DNA of 64,000 nt from SG8-41 sp963699525 (GTDB lineage Bacteria > Pseudomonadota > Gammaproteobacteria > Burkholderiales > SG8-41), in assembly GCA_963699525.1 (NCBI GenBank), contig CAVOUI010000012.1, forward strand, positions 248,001 through 312,000, in the 5' to 3' direction. Every line of letters starts with the position of its first letter. Within the stretch, counting starts at the first letter, position 1. The notes beneath the pieces are model-generated. The model saw nothing but the letters and a program-made list of their open reading frames with translations. It was not told where the DNA came from and did not search any database. The translations under genes and the position numbers were made by a program. Of the stretch, positions 10,471 to 20,559 are shown one piece after another.

Positions 10471-10501
10471 ATATTGTGTGTTTAGTGGACGTCCACAATA
10501 T
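10471..10501. repeat. Inverted repeat in the gene-free region
   Basis: ATATTGTG at 10471-10478 is mirrored by CACAATAT at 10494-10501, and a separate perfect palindrome TGGACGTCCA lies at 10486-10495. The position is about 30-60 bases after the usp stop and just before the small-RNA promoter. It could be an operator for that promoter or a mobile-element scar. No T run follows, so it is not a terminator. Confidence 0.4.
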
Positions 10502-10523
10502 GGTGCAGGGCAGCAGTAAACGC

Positions 10524-10552
10524 TTGCATTGGGGCGGGGCTAGTGGGATAAT
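10524..10552 (+). promoter_or_regulatory. Sigma-70 type promoter of the small RNA candidate
   Basis: TTGCAT at 10524-10529 and GATAAT at 10547-10552 are separated by exactly 17 bases, a near-consensus -35/-10 pair. The predicted start falls at about 10556-10559, exactly where the first hairpin of the RNA begins. Confidence 0.7.
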
Positions 10553-10555
10553 TTG

Positions 10556-10650
10556 ATTGCGTTGCCGCCTCACAGGCGGTGGCGCAATCCTCCAAAACCT
10601 CCTCCTTTGGTGGACCTTAAGCGCAACCTCTTCAGGTTGCGCTTTTTTTT
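10556..10650 (+). ncRNA. Candidate trans-acting small RNA with anti-Shine-Dalgarno loop
   Basis: This is a transcript of about 90-95 nt with no open frame, built of three consecutive hairpins. Hairpin 1 (10556-10588) is a perfect 15-bp stem with a CAC loop that includes three G-U pairs. Those pairs form only in RNA from the plus strand. Hairpin 2 (10592-10610) is a 5-bp stem CCAAA/TTTGG that exposes the nine-base loop ACCTCCTCC, complementary to Shine-Dalgarno sequences. Hairpin 3 (10621-10642) is a 9-bp stem followed by eight T. Proteobacterial small RNAs with exposed CU-rich anti-SD loops are known to repress translation (for example the Neisseria sibling RNAs and the CcsR family). Whether this one belongs to a described family cannot be judged here. 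Confidence 0.72.
10621..10650 (+). terminator. Rho-independent terminator of the small RNA candidate
   Basis: The stem GCGCAACCT / AGGTTGCGC is nine perfect base pairs with a CTTC loop and is followed by eight T. It is one of the strongest terminators in the window. No protein gene ends just before it, so it must serve an RNA gene or the distant usp. Confidence 0.9.
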
Positions 10651-10906
10651 GGTCCGAACTCCCGTGGTATCGAATGTGCCAGCCAGGTCGTGGCGACCGC
10701 GTTGGATACAATTGATGCAACTGCAATATGCTCGTCCGTCAAAGGAGTCGGCGTAATGCTGACGGGGGTCGCCTGATATACTTGCCCCGCCTCAGTGCCG
10801 CGACGCGCGATGGCGTGTCGACGCGCCATCGAAACCCGGCGGAGTCGCTTCACGACGCAACCCAGAGCAGACCCATGACGCGAGCGCCCATCGCGACTCG
10901 CGCTAA
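10651..10906. other. Gene-free region between the small RNA and the sucC promoter
   Basis: No convincing coding frame is present. The only structure seen is a hairpin at 10808-10831, an 8-bp stem CGATGGCG / CGCCATCG with a TGTCGACG loop and no T run. A TATACT at about 10775 has no partner -35 at normal distance. Nothing else is supported. Confidence 0.4.
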
Positions 10907-10949
10907 TTGACTTCGGTCAAGGGCGGTGCAGACTCGGCTGTAATAGATT
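10907..10949 (+). promoter_or_regulatory. Crp/Fnr-type box and -10 element before sucC
   Basis: TTGAC-TTCG-GTCAA at 10907-10920 is a perfect palindrome of the FNR/CRP layout (two 5-base half sites, 4-base gap). A -10-like TAGATT begins 30.5 bases after its centre, putting the box at about -42 from the start site, the class II activator position. The same palindrome recurs at 21056 and 25019. The regulator encoded at 24345-24953 is the obvious candidate to bind it. Confidence 0.65.
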
Positions 10950-11002
10950 CGGGTTCTCCCGCAAGCGGTGGCGCCGCAACGGCCGGAGGACACGGATCCA
11001 AG

Positions 11003-12169
<1,167 letters not shown>

Positions 12170-12247
12170 AGGCCATTCCGGGGCGTATTGGGCGGAAACG
12201 AGGCGCTATAGTGAGCGGTCACTCACCTGGAAATCCGGCGTAACGCC

Positions 12248-13126
12248 ATGAGCATACTGATCGACAGAAACACCCGGGTCATGACCCAGGGGATTACGGG
12301 GAAGACCGGGCAGTTCCACACCCGGATGGGCAAGGATTACGCCAATGGGAAGAGCTGCTACGTTGCCGGGGTGACGCCGAAAAAAGGCGGCCAGAGCTTC
12401 GAAGGCATCCCGATCTTCGAAACGGTCAGGGAGGCCAGGGAGAAGACCGGCGCCACGGTCTCGGTGATCTACGTTCCGCCGCCCTACGCTGCGGCGGCGA
12501 TCGACGAGGCCGTGGACGCGGGGCTCGACCTCGTGATCTGCATCACCGAGGGCATACCGGTGCGCGACATGATCCGCACGCGCTACCGGATGCAGGGCAA
12601 GAAGACGCTCCTCGTTGGTCCCAATTGCCCCGGAGTCATCACGCCGGACGAGATCAAGATCGGCATCATGCCGGGGCACATCCACAGGAAAGGGCCGGTC
12701 GGCGTGGTCTCGCGCTCGGGAACCCTGACCTACGAGGCGGTCGGGCAACTGATGGAGCAGGGGCTCGGACAGTCCACCTGTGTCGGCATCGGCGGCGACC
12801 CGGTGAACGGGCTGAAGCACGTCGACGTGCTCCAGATGTTCAACAACGATCCGCGGACCGAGGCCGTGGTCATGGTGGGCGAAATCGGCGGCACCAATGA
12901 AGAGGAAGCGGCGCGCTGGGTCAAGGCCAATATGAAAAAGCCCGTCGTGGGATTCATCGCGGGCGTAACCGCACCGCCGGGCAAGAGGATGGGGCACGCC
13001 GGCGCTATCATCTCAGGCGGGAAGGGCACGGCAGCCGAGAAGTTGGAAGTGATGGAGGCGTGCGGCATCAAGGTGACCCGCAATCCCGCGGAGATGGGGA
13101 AGCTCCTGAAGTCGGTCCTCAGGTAG
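12248..13126 (+). CDS. sucD: Succinyl-CoA synthetase (or malate-CoA ligase) alpha subunit
   Basis: The protein has 292 aa. The N-terminal CoA-binding Rossmann domain starts MSILIDRNTRVMTQGITGKTG. The ligase domain carries LVGPNCPGVI and the catalytic phospho-histidine in GFIAGVTAPPGKRMGHAGA, so the enzyme should be active. It pairs with the beta subunit upstream and ends 9 bases before the formate dehydrogenase NuoEF-like gene, so the four genes sucC-sucD-fdhB-fdhA are very probably one transcript. The physiological acid (succinate, malate or another) is not fixed by sequence. Confidence 0.9.
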   Translation: MSILIDRNTRVMTQGITGKTGQFHTRMGKDYANGKSCYVAGVTPKKGGQSFEGIPIFETVREAREKTGATVSVIYVPPPYAAAAIDEAVDAGLDLVICITEGIPVRDMIRTRYRMQGKKTLLVGPNCPGVITPDEIKIGIMPGHIHRKGPVGVVSRSGTLTYEAVGQLMEQGLGQSTCVGIGGDPVNGLKHVDVLQMFNNDPRTEAVVMVGEIGGTNEEEAARWVKANMKKPVVGFIAGVTAPPGKRMGHAGAIISGGKGTAAEKLEVMEACGIKVTRNPAEMGKLLKSVLR

Positions 13127-13135
13127 GAGAAGTGG

Positions 13136-14818
13136 TTGGAAGGCGGCATCGTCAGGAAGAAATCCGGCGCCGGCGCGCGCGGCACGCCCAAGGGCCGCCC
13201 GGTCGATCCGCGGGCGCTTGCCGAGGTTAATGCACTGCTGGGAAGCGAGCCGCGGCGGCGCGACCTGCTGATCGAGCACCTGCACCGGATCCAGGACCGC
13301 TACGGCCACATCTCGGCGCATCACCTGGTCGCGCTCGCGCGCGAGATGCGCCTCGCCCCCGCCGAGGTCTACGAAGTCGCCACCTTTTACCACCATTTCG
13401 ATGTCGTCAAGGAAGGCGATGCGCCGCCGCCCGCGCTCACGGTGCGGGTCTGCGACTCGCTCTCCTGCGAGCTCGCCGGCGCGCGTGGCTTGATCGGTGA
13501 GCTCAAGCGCGCGCTGGGCGCGGGCGTGCGCGTGATTCCGGCGCCCTGCGTCGGCCGTTGCGAGCAGGCTCCAGTCGCCGTCGTGGGACGGAACCCGGTG
13601 GCCCAAGCCACGGTGAAGTCCGTCGAGCGGACCGTCCGGGCGGGAGACACGGAGTGCCCGGTGGCGAAATACGTGAACTACGCCGATTACCGCAGGAGAG
13701 GCGGCTACCGGATCGCCGCCGAGTGCCTGGCCGGCCGGCGCGACGCGGACGCCATCATGAAGACGTTGGAGGACTCGGCCCTGCGTGGGCTCGGCGGCGC
13801 GGGATTTCCCACGGGGCGCAAGTGGCGGATCGTGCGGGCTGAGAACGCGCCGCGGCTGCTCGCGATCAACATCGACGAAGGCGAGCCGGGGACGTTCAAG
13901 GACCGCTATTACCTCGAGCGCGATCCTCACCGGTTTCTCGAAGGCGCGATCGTCGCGGCCTGGACGGTCCAGATCGCCGAGATCTACATCTACCTGCGCG
14001 ACGAGTACGCCGGCTGCCGCGAGATCCTCGAGCGCGAGTTGAAGGCGCTTCGGGCCGATCCCCCGTGTCCACTGCCGCCGATCCACCTCCGGCGCGGCGC
14101 GGGTGCCTATATTTGCGGGGAAGAATCCGCGATGATCGAGTCGATCGAAGGCAAGCGCGGCATGCCGCGGCTGCGGCCGCCCTACGTCGCGCAGGTGGGG
14201 CTCTTCGGCTATCCCACGCTCGAGCACAACATGGAAACGCTGCACTGGGTGCGCGAGATCCTCGAAAAGGGCGCGGACTGGTTCGCGTCCCAGGGCCGTC
14301 ACGGCCGCAAGGGGCTCCGATCGTTTTCGGTATCGGGACGCGTGAGAAAGCCGGGCGTGCATCTCGCGCCGGCGGGCATCACGGTGAAGGAACTGATCGA
14401 GGAGTATTGCGGCGGCATGCTGCCCGGCCACCGGTTCTACGCCTACCTCCCGGGCGGCGCCTCGGGTGGCATACTGCCGGCGGCCATGGGCGATATCCCG
14501 CTCGACTTCGACACCCTCAACCAGTACGGCTGCTTCATCGGCTCGGCCGCGATCATGATCCTGTCGGACCGGGACCGGGCGCGGGCCGCAGCCGCCAACA
14601 TGATGAAGTTCTTCGCGGAGGAATCCTGCGGGCAGTGCACCCCCTGCCGCGTGGGCACGGCCAAGGCTCTAGGACTCATGGAGAAGCCGCGCTGGGACCA
14701 GGGACTGCTGGAGGAACTTTCGGGGGCGATGGCGGACGCATCCATATGCGGGCTGGGGCAGGCGGCGCCGAATCCGATTCGCTGCGTGGTGAAATACTTC
14801 CCGAAAGAAATCGAGTGA
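13136..14818 (+). CDS. NAD-dependent formate dehydrogenase beta subunit, NuoE-NuoF fusion
   Basis: This is a 560-aa cytoplasmic diaphorase subunit that passes electrons from formate to NAD+. Residues about 15-160 form a NuoE-like thioredoxin domain with a [2Fe-2S] set (VCDSLSC and PCVGRCEQ). The rest is NuoF-like: GLGGAGFPTGRKW (FMN), INIDEGEPGTFKDRYY, GAYICGEESAMIESIEG (NAD), and a C-terminal [4Fe-4S] motif SCGQCTPCRVGT with a further Cys in SICGLG. Fusion of the two domains is known from the FDH1-type enzyme of Methylobacterium; Cupriavidus-type FdsG/FdsB are separate. The start is TTG 13136, preceded by AGGAGA at ideal distance. The catalytic subunit follows 22 bases later. Confidence 0.9.
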   Translation: MEGGIVRKKSGAGARGTPKGRPVDPRALAEVNALLGSEPRRRDLLIEHLHRIQDRYGHISAHHLVALAREMRLAPAEVYEVATFYHHFDVVKEGDAPPPALTVRVCDSLSCELAGARGLIGELKRALGAGVRVIPAPCVGRCEQAPVAVVGRNPVAQATVKSVERTVRAGDTECPVAKYVNYADYRRRGGYRIAAECLAGRRDADAIMKTLEDSALRGLGGAGFPTGRKWRIVRAENAPRLLAINIDEGEPGTFKDRYYLERDPHRFLEGAIVAAWTVQIAEIYIYLRDEYAGCREILERELKALRADPPCPLPPIHLRRGAGAYICGEESAMIESIEGKRGMPRLRPPYVAQVGLFGYPTLEHNMETLHWVREILEKGADWFASQGRHGRKGLRSFSVSGRVRKPGVHLAPAGITVKELIEEYCGGMLPGHRFYAYLPGGASGGILPAAMGDIPLDFDTLNQYGCFIGSAAIMILSDRDRARAAAANMMKFFAEESCGQCTPCRVGTAKALGLMEKPRWDQGLLEELSGAMADASICGLGQAAPNPIRCVVKYFPKEIE

Positions 14819-14840
14819 GGCGGGAATCCGGAGACAAGCG

Positions 14841-17657
14841 ATGACGGCAATGAGCAAGGACGAGCGGGCGGCAATGCCGGTCGAGTTCAAGCTGGACGGC
14901 CGGGATGTAGTCGGCCACGCCGGCGAGACCATTCTTCAGGCCGCGCGGCGCTACGGCATCGAGATCCCGCATCTCTGTTACAAGGACGGCCTGCGCCCCG
15001 ACGGCAATTGCCGCGCCTGCGTGGTCGAGGTGAAGGGCGAGCGTGTGCTCGCGCCCTCGTGCTGCCGTACGCCGACGAAGGGAATGGAGGTCGCCACCGA
15101 CAACGCGCGCGCACTGGCCTCGCAGAAGATGGTGCTCGAGCTGCTGCTCTCCGACATGCCGGAGAGCCGAAGCACGCTTCACTCGGAGCTCGATCACTGG
15201 GCGCGCAAGCTCGGCATCGGCAAACCCCGCTTCGCGCCGCGCCACCAGCCCGGAGCCGATCTGTCGCACCACGGCATCGCGGTCAACCTGGACTCCTGCA
15301 TTCAATGCACGCGCTGCCTGCGCGCCTGCCGCGAGGAGCAGGTGAATGACGTGATCGGCTACGCCTTCCGCGGCGAGCATTCGAAGATCGTGTTCGATTT
15401 CGACGACCCGATGGGGAACTCCACCTGCGTCGCCTGCGGCGAGTGCGTGCAGGCCTGCCCCACCGGCGCGCTGATGCCGGCGCGGGGCGTCGGCATGATC
15501 AAGCCGGACAAGCAGGTGCACTCGGTGTGCCCGTACTGCGGCGTCGGCTGCCAGCTCACCTATGCGGTCAAGGACAACAAGATCCTCTACGTGGACGGGC
15601 GCGATGGCCCATCCAACCACGAGCGGCTGTGCGTGAAAGGCCGCTACGGCTTCGACTACGTCCACCACAAGCAGCGTTTGACGAAGCCGCTGATCCGCAA
15701 GCCGGGCGTGCCCAAGCACGCCGACTTCACCCTGGACCCGGCGAATCCGCTCGAGCATTTCCGCGAAGCGAGCTGGGAGGAAGCGCTCGACCTCACCGCG
15801 GGCAAGCTGACCGCGATCCGCGACAGGCAAGAGCGGCAAGAACGCGCTCGCCGGCTTCGGCTCCGCCAAGGGCACCAACGAGGAGGCGTATCTGTTCCAG
15901 AAGCTGGTGCGCACCGGCTTCGGCTCGAACAACGTGGATCACTGCACGCGGCTGTGCCATGCCTCGAGCGTCGCCGCGCTGATGGAGGGGATCAGCTCGG
16001 GCGCGGTATCGAACCAGGTGAACGACGTCGCGCGCGCGGAGGTGATCTTCCTCATCGGCGCGAACCCGGTGTCGAACCACCCGGTGGCGGCGACCTGGAT
16101 CAAGAATGCAGTCAAGAACGGCACGAAGCTGATCTACGCCGACCCGCGCCTCTCCGAGCTTTCGCGCCACGCGCACATCATGCTCCAGTTCAAGCCCGAC
16201 ACCGACGTCGCGCTGCTGAACGCGATGATGCACACGATCGTGCACGAGGGACTGGTCAACGAGGATTTCATCCGGAGCCGCACCCTCGGCTACGACGAGC
16301 TGAAGAAGAACGTTGCGGGCTACAGCCCGGAGGCGATGGCGCCGATCTGCGGCATTCCGGCCGAGACCATCAAGGAAGTGGCGCGGCTCTACGCCCGGTC
16401 GAAGGCTTCCATGATCCTGTGGGGCATGGGCATCTCGCAGCATGTCCACGGCACCGACAACGCGCGGTGCCTGATTGCGCTCACCATGATCACCGGCCAG
16501 ATCGGCCGGCCCGGCACCGGGCTGCACCCTCTGCGCGGGCAGAACAACGTGCAGGGCGCGTCCGATTCGGGGCTGATCCCGATGGTGTTCCCGGACTACC
16601 AGCGCGTGGACAATCGCCGAGGCGCGGGCGCGCTTCGAGAAGCTGTGGGGCGCGGCGCTCGACCCCAAGCCGGGACTGACGGTGGTCGAGATCGTGCACG
16701 CGGTGCTCGACGGCAAGATCCGCGGGATGTACATCATGGGCGAAAACCCCGCCATGTCCGACCCGGACGCGCACCACGCGCGCGAAGCCCTCGCGAAGCT
16801 CGAGCACCTCGTCGTTCAGGAAATCTTCCTCACGGAAACCTGCTACCTCGCCGACGTGATCCTGCCTGCCACGGCGTGGCCGGAGAAGGTCGGGACCGTC
16901 ACCAATACCGACCGCATGGTGCAGCTCGGTCGAAAAGCGCTGGAGCCGCCGGGCGAGGCGCGGGAAGACCTGTGGATCATCCAGGAGATCGCGCGGCGCA
17001 TGGGCCTCGGCTGGAGCTACGCCGGTCCCGCCGACGTGTTTAATGAAATGCGCAAGGGCATGAACTCGATCGCCGGCATCACGTGGGAACGGCTGGAAGC
17101 AGGAGAGCTGCGTCACCTATCCCTGCGAAAAGGAAGGGGATCCGGGACAGCCCGTCGTGTTCGTGGACCGGTTTCCCACGCCCACCGGCCGCGCCAGGCT
17201 GGTGCCCGCCGACATCATCCCGGCGGCGGAGCGGCCCGACCGCCAGTTTCCGTTCGTGCTCATCACCGGACGGCAGCTCGAGCACTGGCATACCGGCGCG
17301 ATCACGCGACGCGCCAGCGTGCTCGACGCGATCGAGCCCGAGCCGACGGCGTCGCTGCACCCGCTCGATCTCGACGCGATTGGCGCGAAGCCGGGCGACG
17401 TGATCACGGTCGAGTCACGGCGCGGCATCATCTCGCTCTACGCGCGCGCCGATGACGGAACGCCGCGCGGCGCGGTATTCGTGCCCTTCTGCTTCTACGA
17501 GGCTGCGGCGAACCTGCTCACCAATCCGGCGCTCGATCCTTTCGGCAAGATTCCGGAATTCAAGTACTGCGCGGTGAAGGTGATGCGCGGCGGCGAGCTG
17601 ACGCCGCGCACGAGCTTCGGCGGCGGCCAGGCGCTCGCCGAGCTGCAGGGCACGTAG
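14841..17657 (+). CDS. fdhA: Formate dehydrogenase catalytic subunit, Mo/W-bis-MGD (three frame corrections)
   Basis: About 937 aa after correction. In order: a NuoG-like [2Fe-2S] domain (CRACVVEVKGERVLAPSCC), two ferredoxin clusters (CIQCTRCLRAC, CVACGECVQACPTGA), the molybdopterin-domain [4Fe-4S] site CPYCGVGCQL, then the active-site cysteine in DHCTRLCHASS, and the C-terminal cofactor domain (TGRQLEHWHTGAITRR). The active site has Cys, not selenocysteine. The frame breaks near 15826, 16612 and 17098. Each is repaired by deleting one base (for example VDN-AEARARFEKLWG after removing a C at about 16612). With the fused beta subunit it forms an oxygen-tolerant type NAD-linked enzyme that oxidises formate from oxalate. 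An fdhD-type maturation gene is not visible nearby. Confidence 0.87.
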
Positions 17658-17670
17658 CCGGGAAACCGAC

Positions 17671-17972
17671 GCGGGTCCTGTCAGAACGGTCGGGGCCTGC
17701 TCCGATTCTTCCCGGGCATCTGGTCAATTGATTTGGCCATCTCGTTTTCTGGAGTCAGTACCGGTACCCGAAGAATCGGATCAAACCCCGACCATTCCGC
17801 CACCCGCGATCGTTCGCCCGTAATATCGCGTGGGCGGGTGGCAGACCGCTTGGGATATGATTCCGGATTTTCCGGTACTGGTACTGACTCAAGAAAACGA
17901 GTTGTCCTAATCAATTGACCATGTGGGCCGGGAAAATCCGGGAAAGATCACAAGCGGTCTGACAGGACCCGC
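17671..17972. repeat. 300-bp compound palindrome, MITE-like or two inverted hairpin elements
   Basis: The ends are perfect 15-base inverted repeats (17671-17685 and 17958-17972). The interior consists of two inverted copies of one element. Their loop parts are nearly the same in opposite orientation (the TGGTCAATTGATT and CTCGTTTTCT segments and GAGTCAGTACC). Their stems differ in sequence, yet each stem is self-complementary: copy 1 pairs GGTCGGGG with CCCCGACC and CCGATTCTTC with GAAGAATCGG; copy 2 pairs GACCGCTTG with CAAGCGGTC. No coding frame exists. It fills the fdhA-fhs gap. No target-site duplication was found. Confidence 0.75.
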
Positions 17973-18004
17973 CCACGTGGATCCTGTTAGGGAGAGGAAA
18001 AGAA

Positions 18005-19681
18005 ATGCCATTGTCCGACATCGAAATCGCCCAGCAGGCGAAGATGCTGCGCGTCGTGAAGATCGCCGAGAAGCTCGGCATACCCGAAGAGCATCTCGTG
18101 CCCTACGGCCACTACAAGGCCAAGGTCGCGCTCGAATACGTCGACAGCCTGAAGGGCCGCAAGGACGGGAAGCTCATCCTGGTGACCGCCATCACGCCGA
18201 CCCCGGCGGGCGAGGGCAAAACCACCACGACCGTCGGGCTGGGCGACGCGCTCAACCGGATCGGCAAGAAGGCCATTCTCTGCCTGAGAGAACCCAGCCT
18301 CGGACCGGTGTTCGGAATGAAAGGCGGCGCGGCGGGCGGCGGCTATGCGCAGGTGGTGCCGATGGAGGATATCAACCTCCACTTCACCGGTGACTTCAGC
18401 GCCATCGGCCTCGCCAACAACCTGCTCGCGGCGGCGATCGACAACCACATCCACCACGGCAACGAGCTGGGGATCGACGTGCGGCGCATCGCGTGGAAGC
18501 GCGTGGTCGACATGAACGACCGGGCGTTGCGCGAGATCGTGGTTTCGCTCGGCGGGCCGGGCAACGGCTACCCGCGCCAGGACGGTTTCGATATCGTGGT
18601 GGCATCCGAGATCATGGCGATCTTCTGCCTGGCCACATCGCTCAAGGACCTGAAGAACCGGCTGGGCAATATTGTCGTCGGCTATACCCGCGACCAGAAA
18701 CCGGTGCGCGCCAAGGACCTCAAGGTGCATGGCGCGATGACGGTGCTGCTGAAGGATGCGCTGGCGCCGAACCTGGTGCAGACCCTGGAGAACAACCCGG
18801 CGTTCATCCACGGCGGGCCGTTCGCCAACATCGCGCACGGCTGCAACTCCGTCATTGCCACCCAGACCGCGCTCAAGCTCGCGGATTACGTCGTGACGGA
18901 AGCCGGCTTCGGCGCCGACCTCGGCGCGGAGAAGTTCATCGACATCAAGTGCCGCAAGTCGGGACTGAGACCGGACGCGGTGGTGATCGTGGCGACCGTG
19001 CGTGCGCTCAAATATCACGGCGGCGTCGATCTCAAGGAAGTCAACAAGGAGAACCTGCCGGCGCTGGAGAAGGGCATCACCAACCTCGAGCGCCACGTCA
19101 ACAATGTGCGCAACCACTACGGGCTGCCGTGCGTGGTCTCGATCAACCGCTTCAATTTCGACACTCCCGCGGAAATCGAGCTGCTCAAGAAGAAGATGGC
19201 GCATCACGAAGCGCCGGTGATCCTGGCGACGCACTGGGCGGACGGCGGCAAGGGGGCGGAACAGGTCGCGCGCACCGTGGTCGACTTGATCGAGAAGGTA
19301 CCGTCGGATTTCAAGTTCGTCTACGAGGACTCGCTGCCGCTGTGGGACAAGATCAAGACCATCGCCACCAAGATCTACGGCGCGAGCGAAGTCACCGCGG
19401 ACGCCAAGGTGCGCGGCCAGATCAGGAAGCTGCAGGATGACGGCTATGGCCACTACCCGGTTTGCGTGGCGAAGACCCAGTACTCGTTTTCGACCGATCC
19501 GCAATTGCGGGCGGCGCCTTCGGGCCACGTGATCAACATCCGGGAAGTGCGCCTCGCCGCGGGCGCCGAGTTCGTCGTCATGGTGTGTGGCGACGTCATG
19601 ACCATGCCGGGGCTGCCCAAGGTGCCCTCGGCGGAGAAGATCGATCTCACCGACGAGGGCAAGGTCGTCGGGCTGTTCTGA
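18005..19681 (+). CDS. fhs: Formate-tetrahydrofolate ligase
   Basis: The protein has 558 aa, full family length. It makes 10-formyl-THF from formate, THF and ATP in the cytoplasm. The P-loop TPTPAGEGKTTTT is near residues 65-77 and the REPSLGPVFGMKGGAAGGGYAQ region near 97-118; both are family hallmarks. The ribosome site GGAGAGG is well placed. The gene follows formate dehydrogenase across the 300-bp palindrome. Together they give formate two fates: oxidation for NADH, or entry into C1 biosynthesis, as expected in an oxalate or formate user. No folD gene is adjacent. Confidence 0.96.
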   Translation: MPLSDIEIAQQAKMLRVVKIAEKLGIPEEHLVPYGHYKAKVALEYVDSLKGRKDGKLILVTAITPTPAGEGKTTTTVGLGDALNRIGKKAILCLREPSLGPVFGMKGGAAGGGYAQVVPMEDINLHFTGDFSAIGLANNLLAAAIDNHIHHGNELGIDVRRIAWKRVVDMNDRALREIVVSLGGPGNGYPRQDGFDIVVASEIMAIFCLATSLKDLKNRLGNIVVGYTRDQKPVRAKDLKVHGAMTVLLKDALAPNLVQTLENNPAFIHGGPFANIAHGCNSVIATQTALKLADYVVTEAGFGADLGAEKFIDIKCRKSGLRPDAVVIVATVRALKYHGGVDLKEVNKENLPALEKGITNLERHVNNVRNHYGLPCVVSINRFNFDTPAEIELLKKKMAHHEAPVILATHWADGGKGAEQVARTVVDLIEKVPSDFKFVYEDSLPLWDKIKTIATKIYGASEVTADAKVRGQIRKLQDDGYGHYPVCVAKTQYSFSTDPQLRAAPSGHVINIREVRLAAGAEFVVMVCGDVMTMPGLPKVPSAEKIDLTDEGKVVGLF

Positions 19682-19756
19682 TCCGGTATAATCCGCCGCT
19701 CCGAAACGGCTCCGCCCGGCTCACCGACGCCCGACCAACAGGGGAAACCGCAGGTA

Positions 19757-20497
19757 ATGGAATTCCTGAACGAGGTACAGACCGCCGCCTTCTGGACCGG
19801 GTTGCTGGCCATCATCTGGGTCAACGTCATCCTGTCGGGGGACAACGCGGTGGTGATCGCGCTCGCGGCACGCTCGCTGCCCGTGCGCCAGCAAAAGCAG
19901 GCGGTAATCTGGGGCGCTGGCGCGGCGGTGGTGCTGCGGATCATTCTCACCATTGTCGCGGTGGAATTGCTGAGGCTGCCCTGGCTCAGGTTGATCGGTG
20001 GAATTCTGCTGTTCTGGATCGCGATAAAGCTGATGGTGCCAGAGGAAGGCGGCGACGACGGCGTCGGATCCAGTGACAACCTCTGGGCCGCGATCAAGAC
20101 GATACTGATAGCCGACCTGGTGATGAGCCTGGACAACGTTATCGCCGTGGCGGCGGTGGCCAAGGACAGTTTCGTGCTGCTTATTCTCGGCCTTACGATC
20201 AGCATCCCGCTGGTGATCTTCGGTGCCACCATGCTGATGAAACTCATGGAGCGCTGGCCGATCATCATCAGCGTCGGGGCGGCGCTTATCGGCTACGTGG
20301 CGGGCGAAATGTTGGTGACGGACCCCGTAGTCAAGGACTGGGTGGACGCGAACACCGCCTGGCTGCATTGGGCGGCGCCGGCGGCCGGGGCGATATTCGT
20401 CGTGGCGGTGGGCAAATGGCTCGCCGCGCGCGCCGAGGCCGCGCACAAGGAAGTCGTGGACCTCGGCGAGGGCAGCGAGAGCGGCGCGCCGCGCTAA
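19757..20497 (+). CDS. TerC-family integral membrane protein (YjbE type)
   Basis: This is a 246-aa protein with seven or so membrane helices. The TerC signature acids lie in WVNVILSGDNAVVIALA near residues 22-38 and in DLVMSLDNVIAVAAVA near 118-133, the conserved D-N pairs proposed to bind metal ions during export. The family is linked to manganese/calcium or tellurite handling and to metalation of secreted proteins. A TATAAT occurs at 19687-19692 just after fhs, but no good -35 accompanies it, so whether the gene has its own promoter is unclear. Confidence 0.88.
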   Translation: MEFLNEVQTAAFWTGLLAIIWVNVILSGDNAVVIALAARSLPVRQQKQAVIWGAGAAVVLRIILTIVAVELLRLPWLRLIGGILLFWIAIKLMVPEEGGDDGVGSSDNLWAAIKTILIADLVMSLDNVIAVAAVAKDSFVLLILGLTISIPLVIFGATMLMKLMERWPIIISVGAALIGYVAGEMLVTDPVVKDWVDANTAWLHWAAPAAGAIFVVAVGKWLAARAEAAHKEVVDLGEGSESGAPR

Positions 20498-20559
20498 CGG
20501 TTAAGCGCTCGCCGGCTGCGACGGTTCAGGGGTATCCATGAGTGATCGGGGGCAAACAG

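Noticed and set aside
12211..12226. Short inverted repeat GTGAG / CTCAC before sucD
   Set aside because: Only five base pairs in the sucC-sucD gap; neither a terminator nor a recognisable operator.
19687..19692. TATAAT between fhs and terC
   Set aside because: No acceptable -35 at 16-18 bases, so not called as a promoter.
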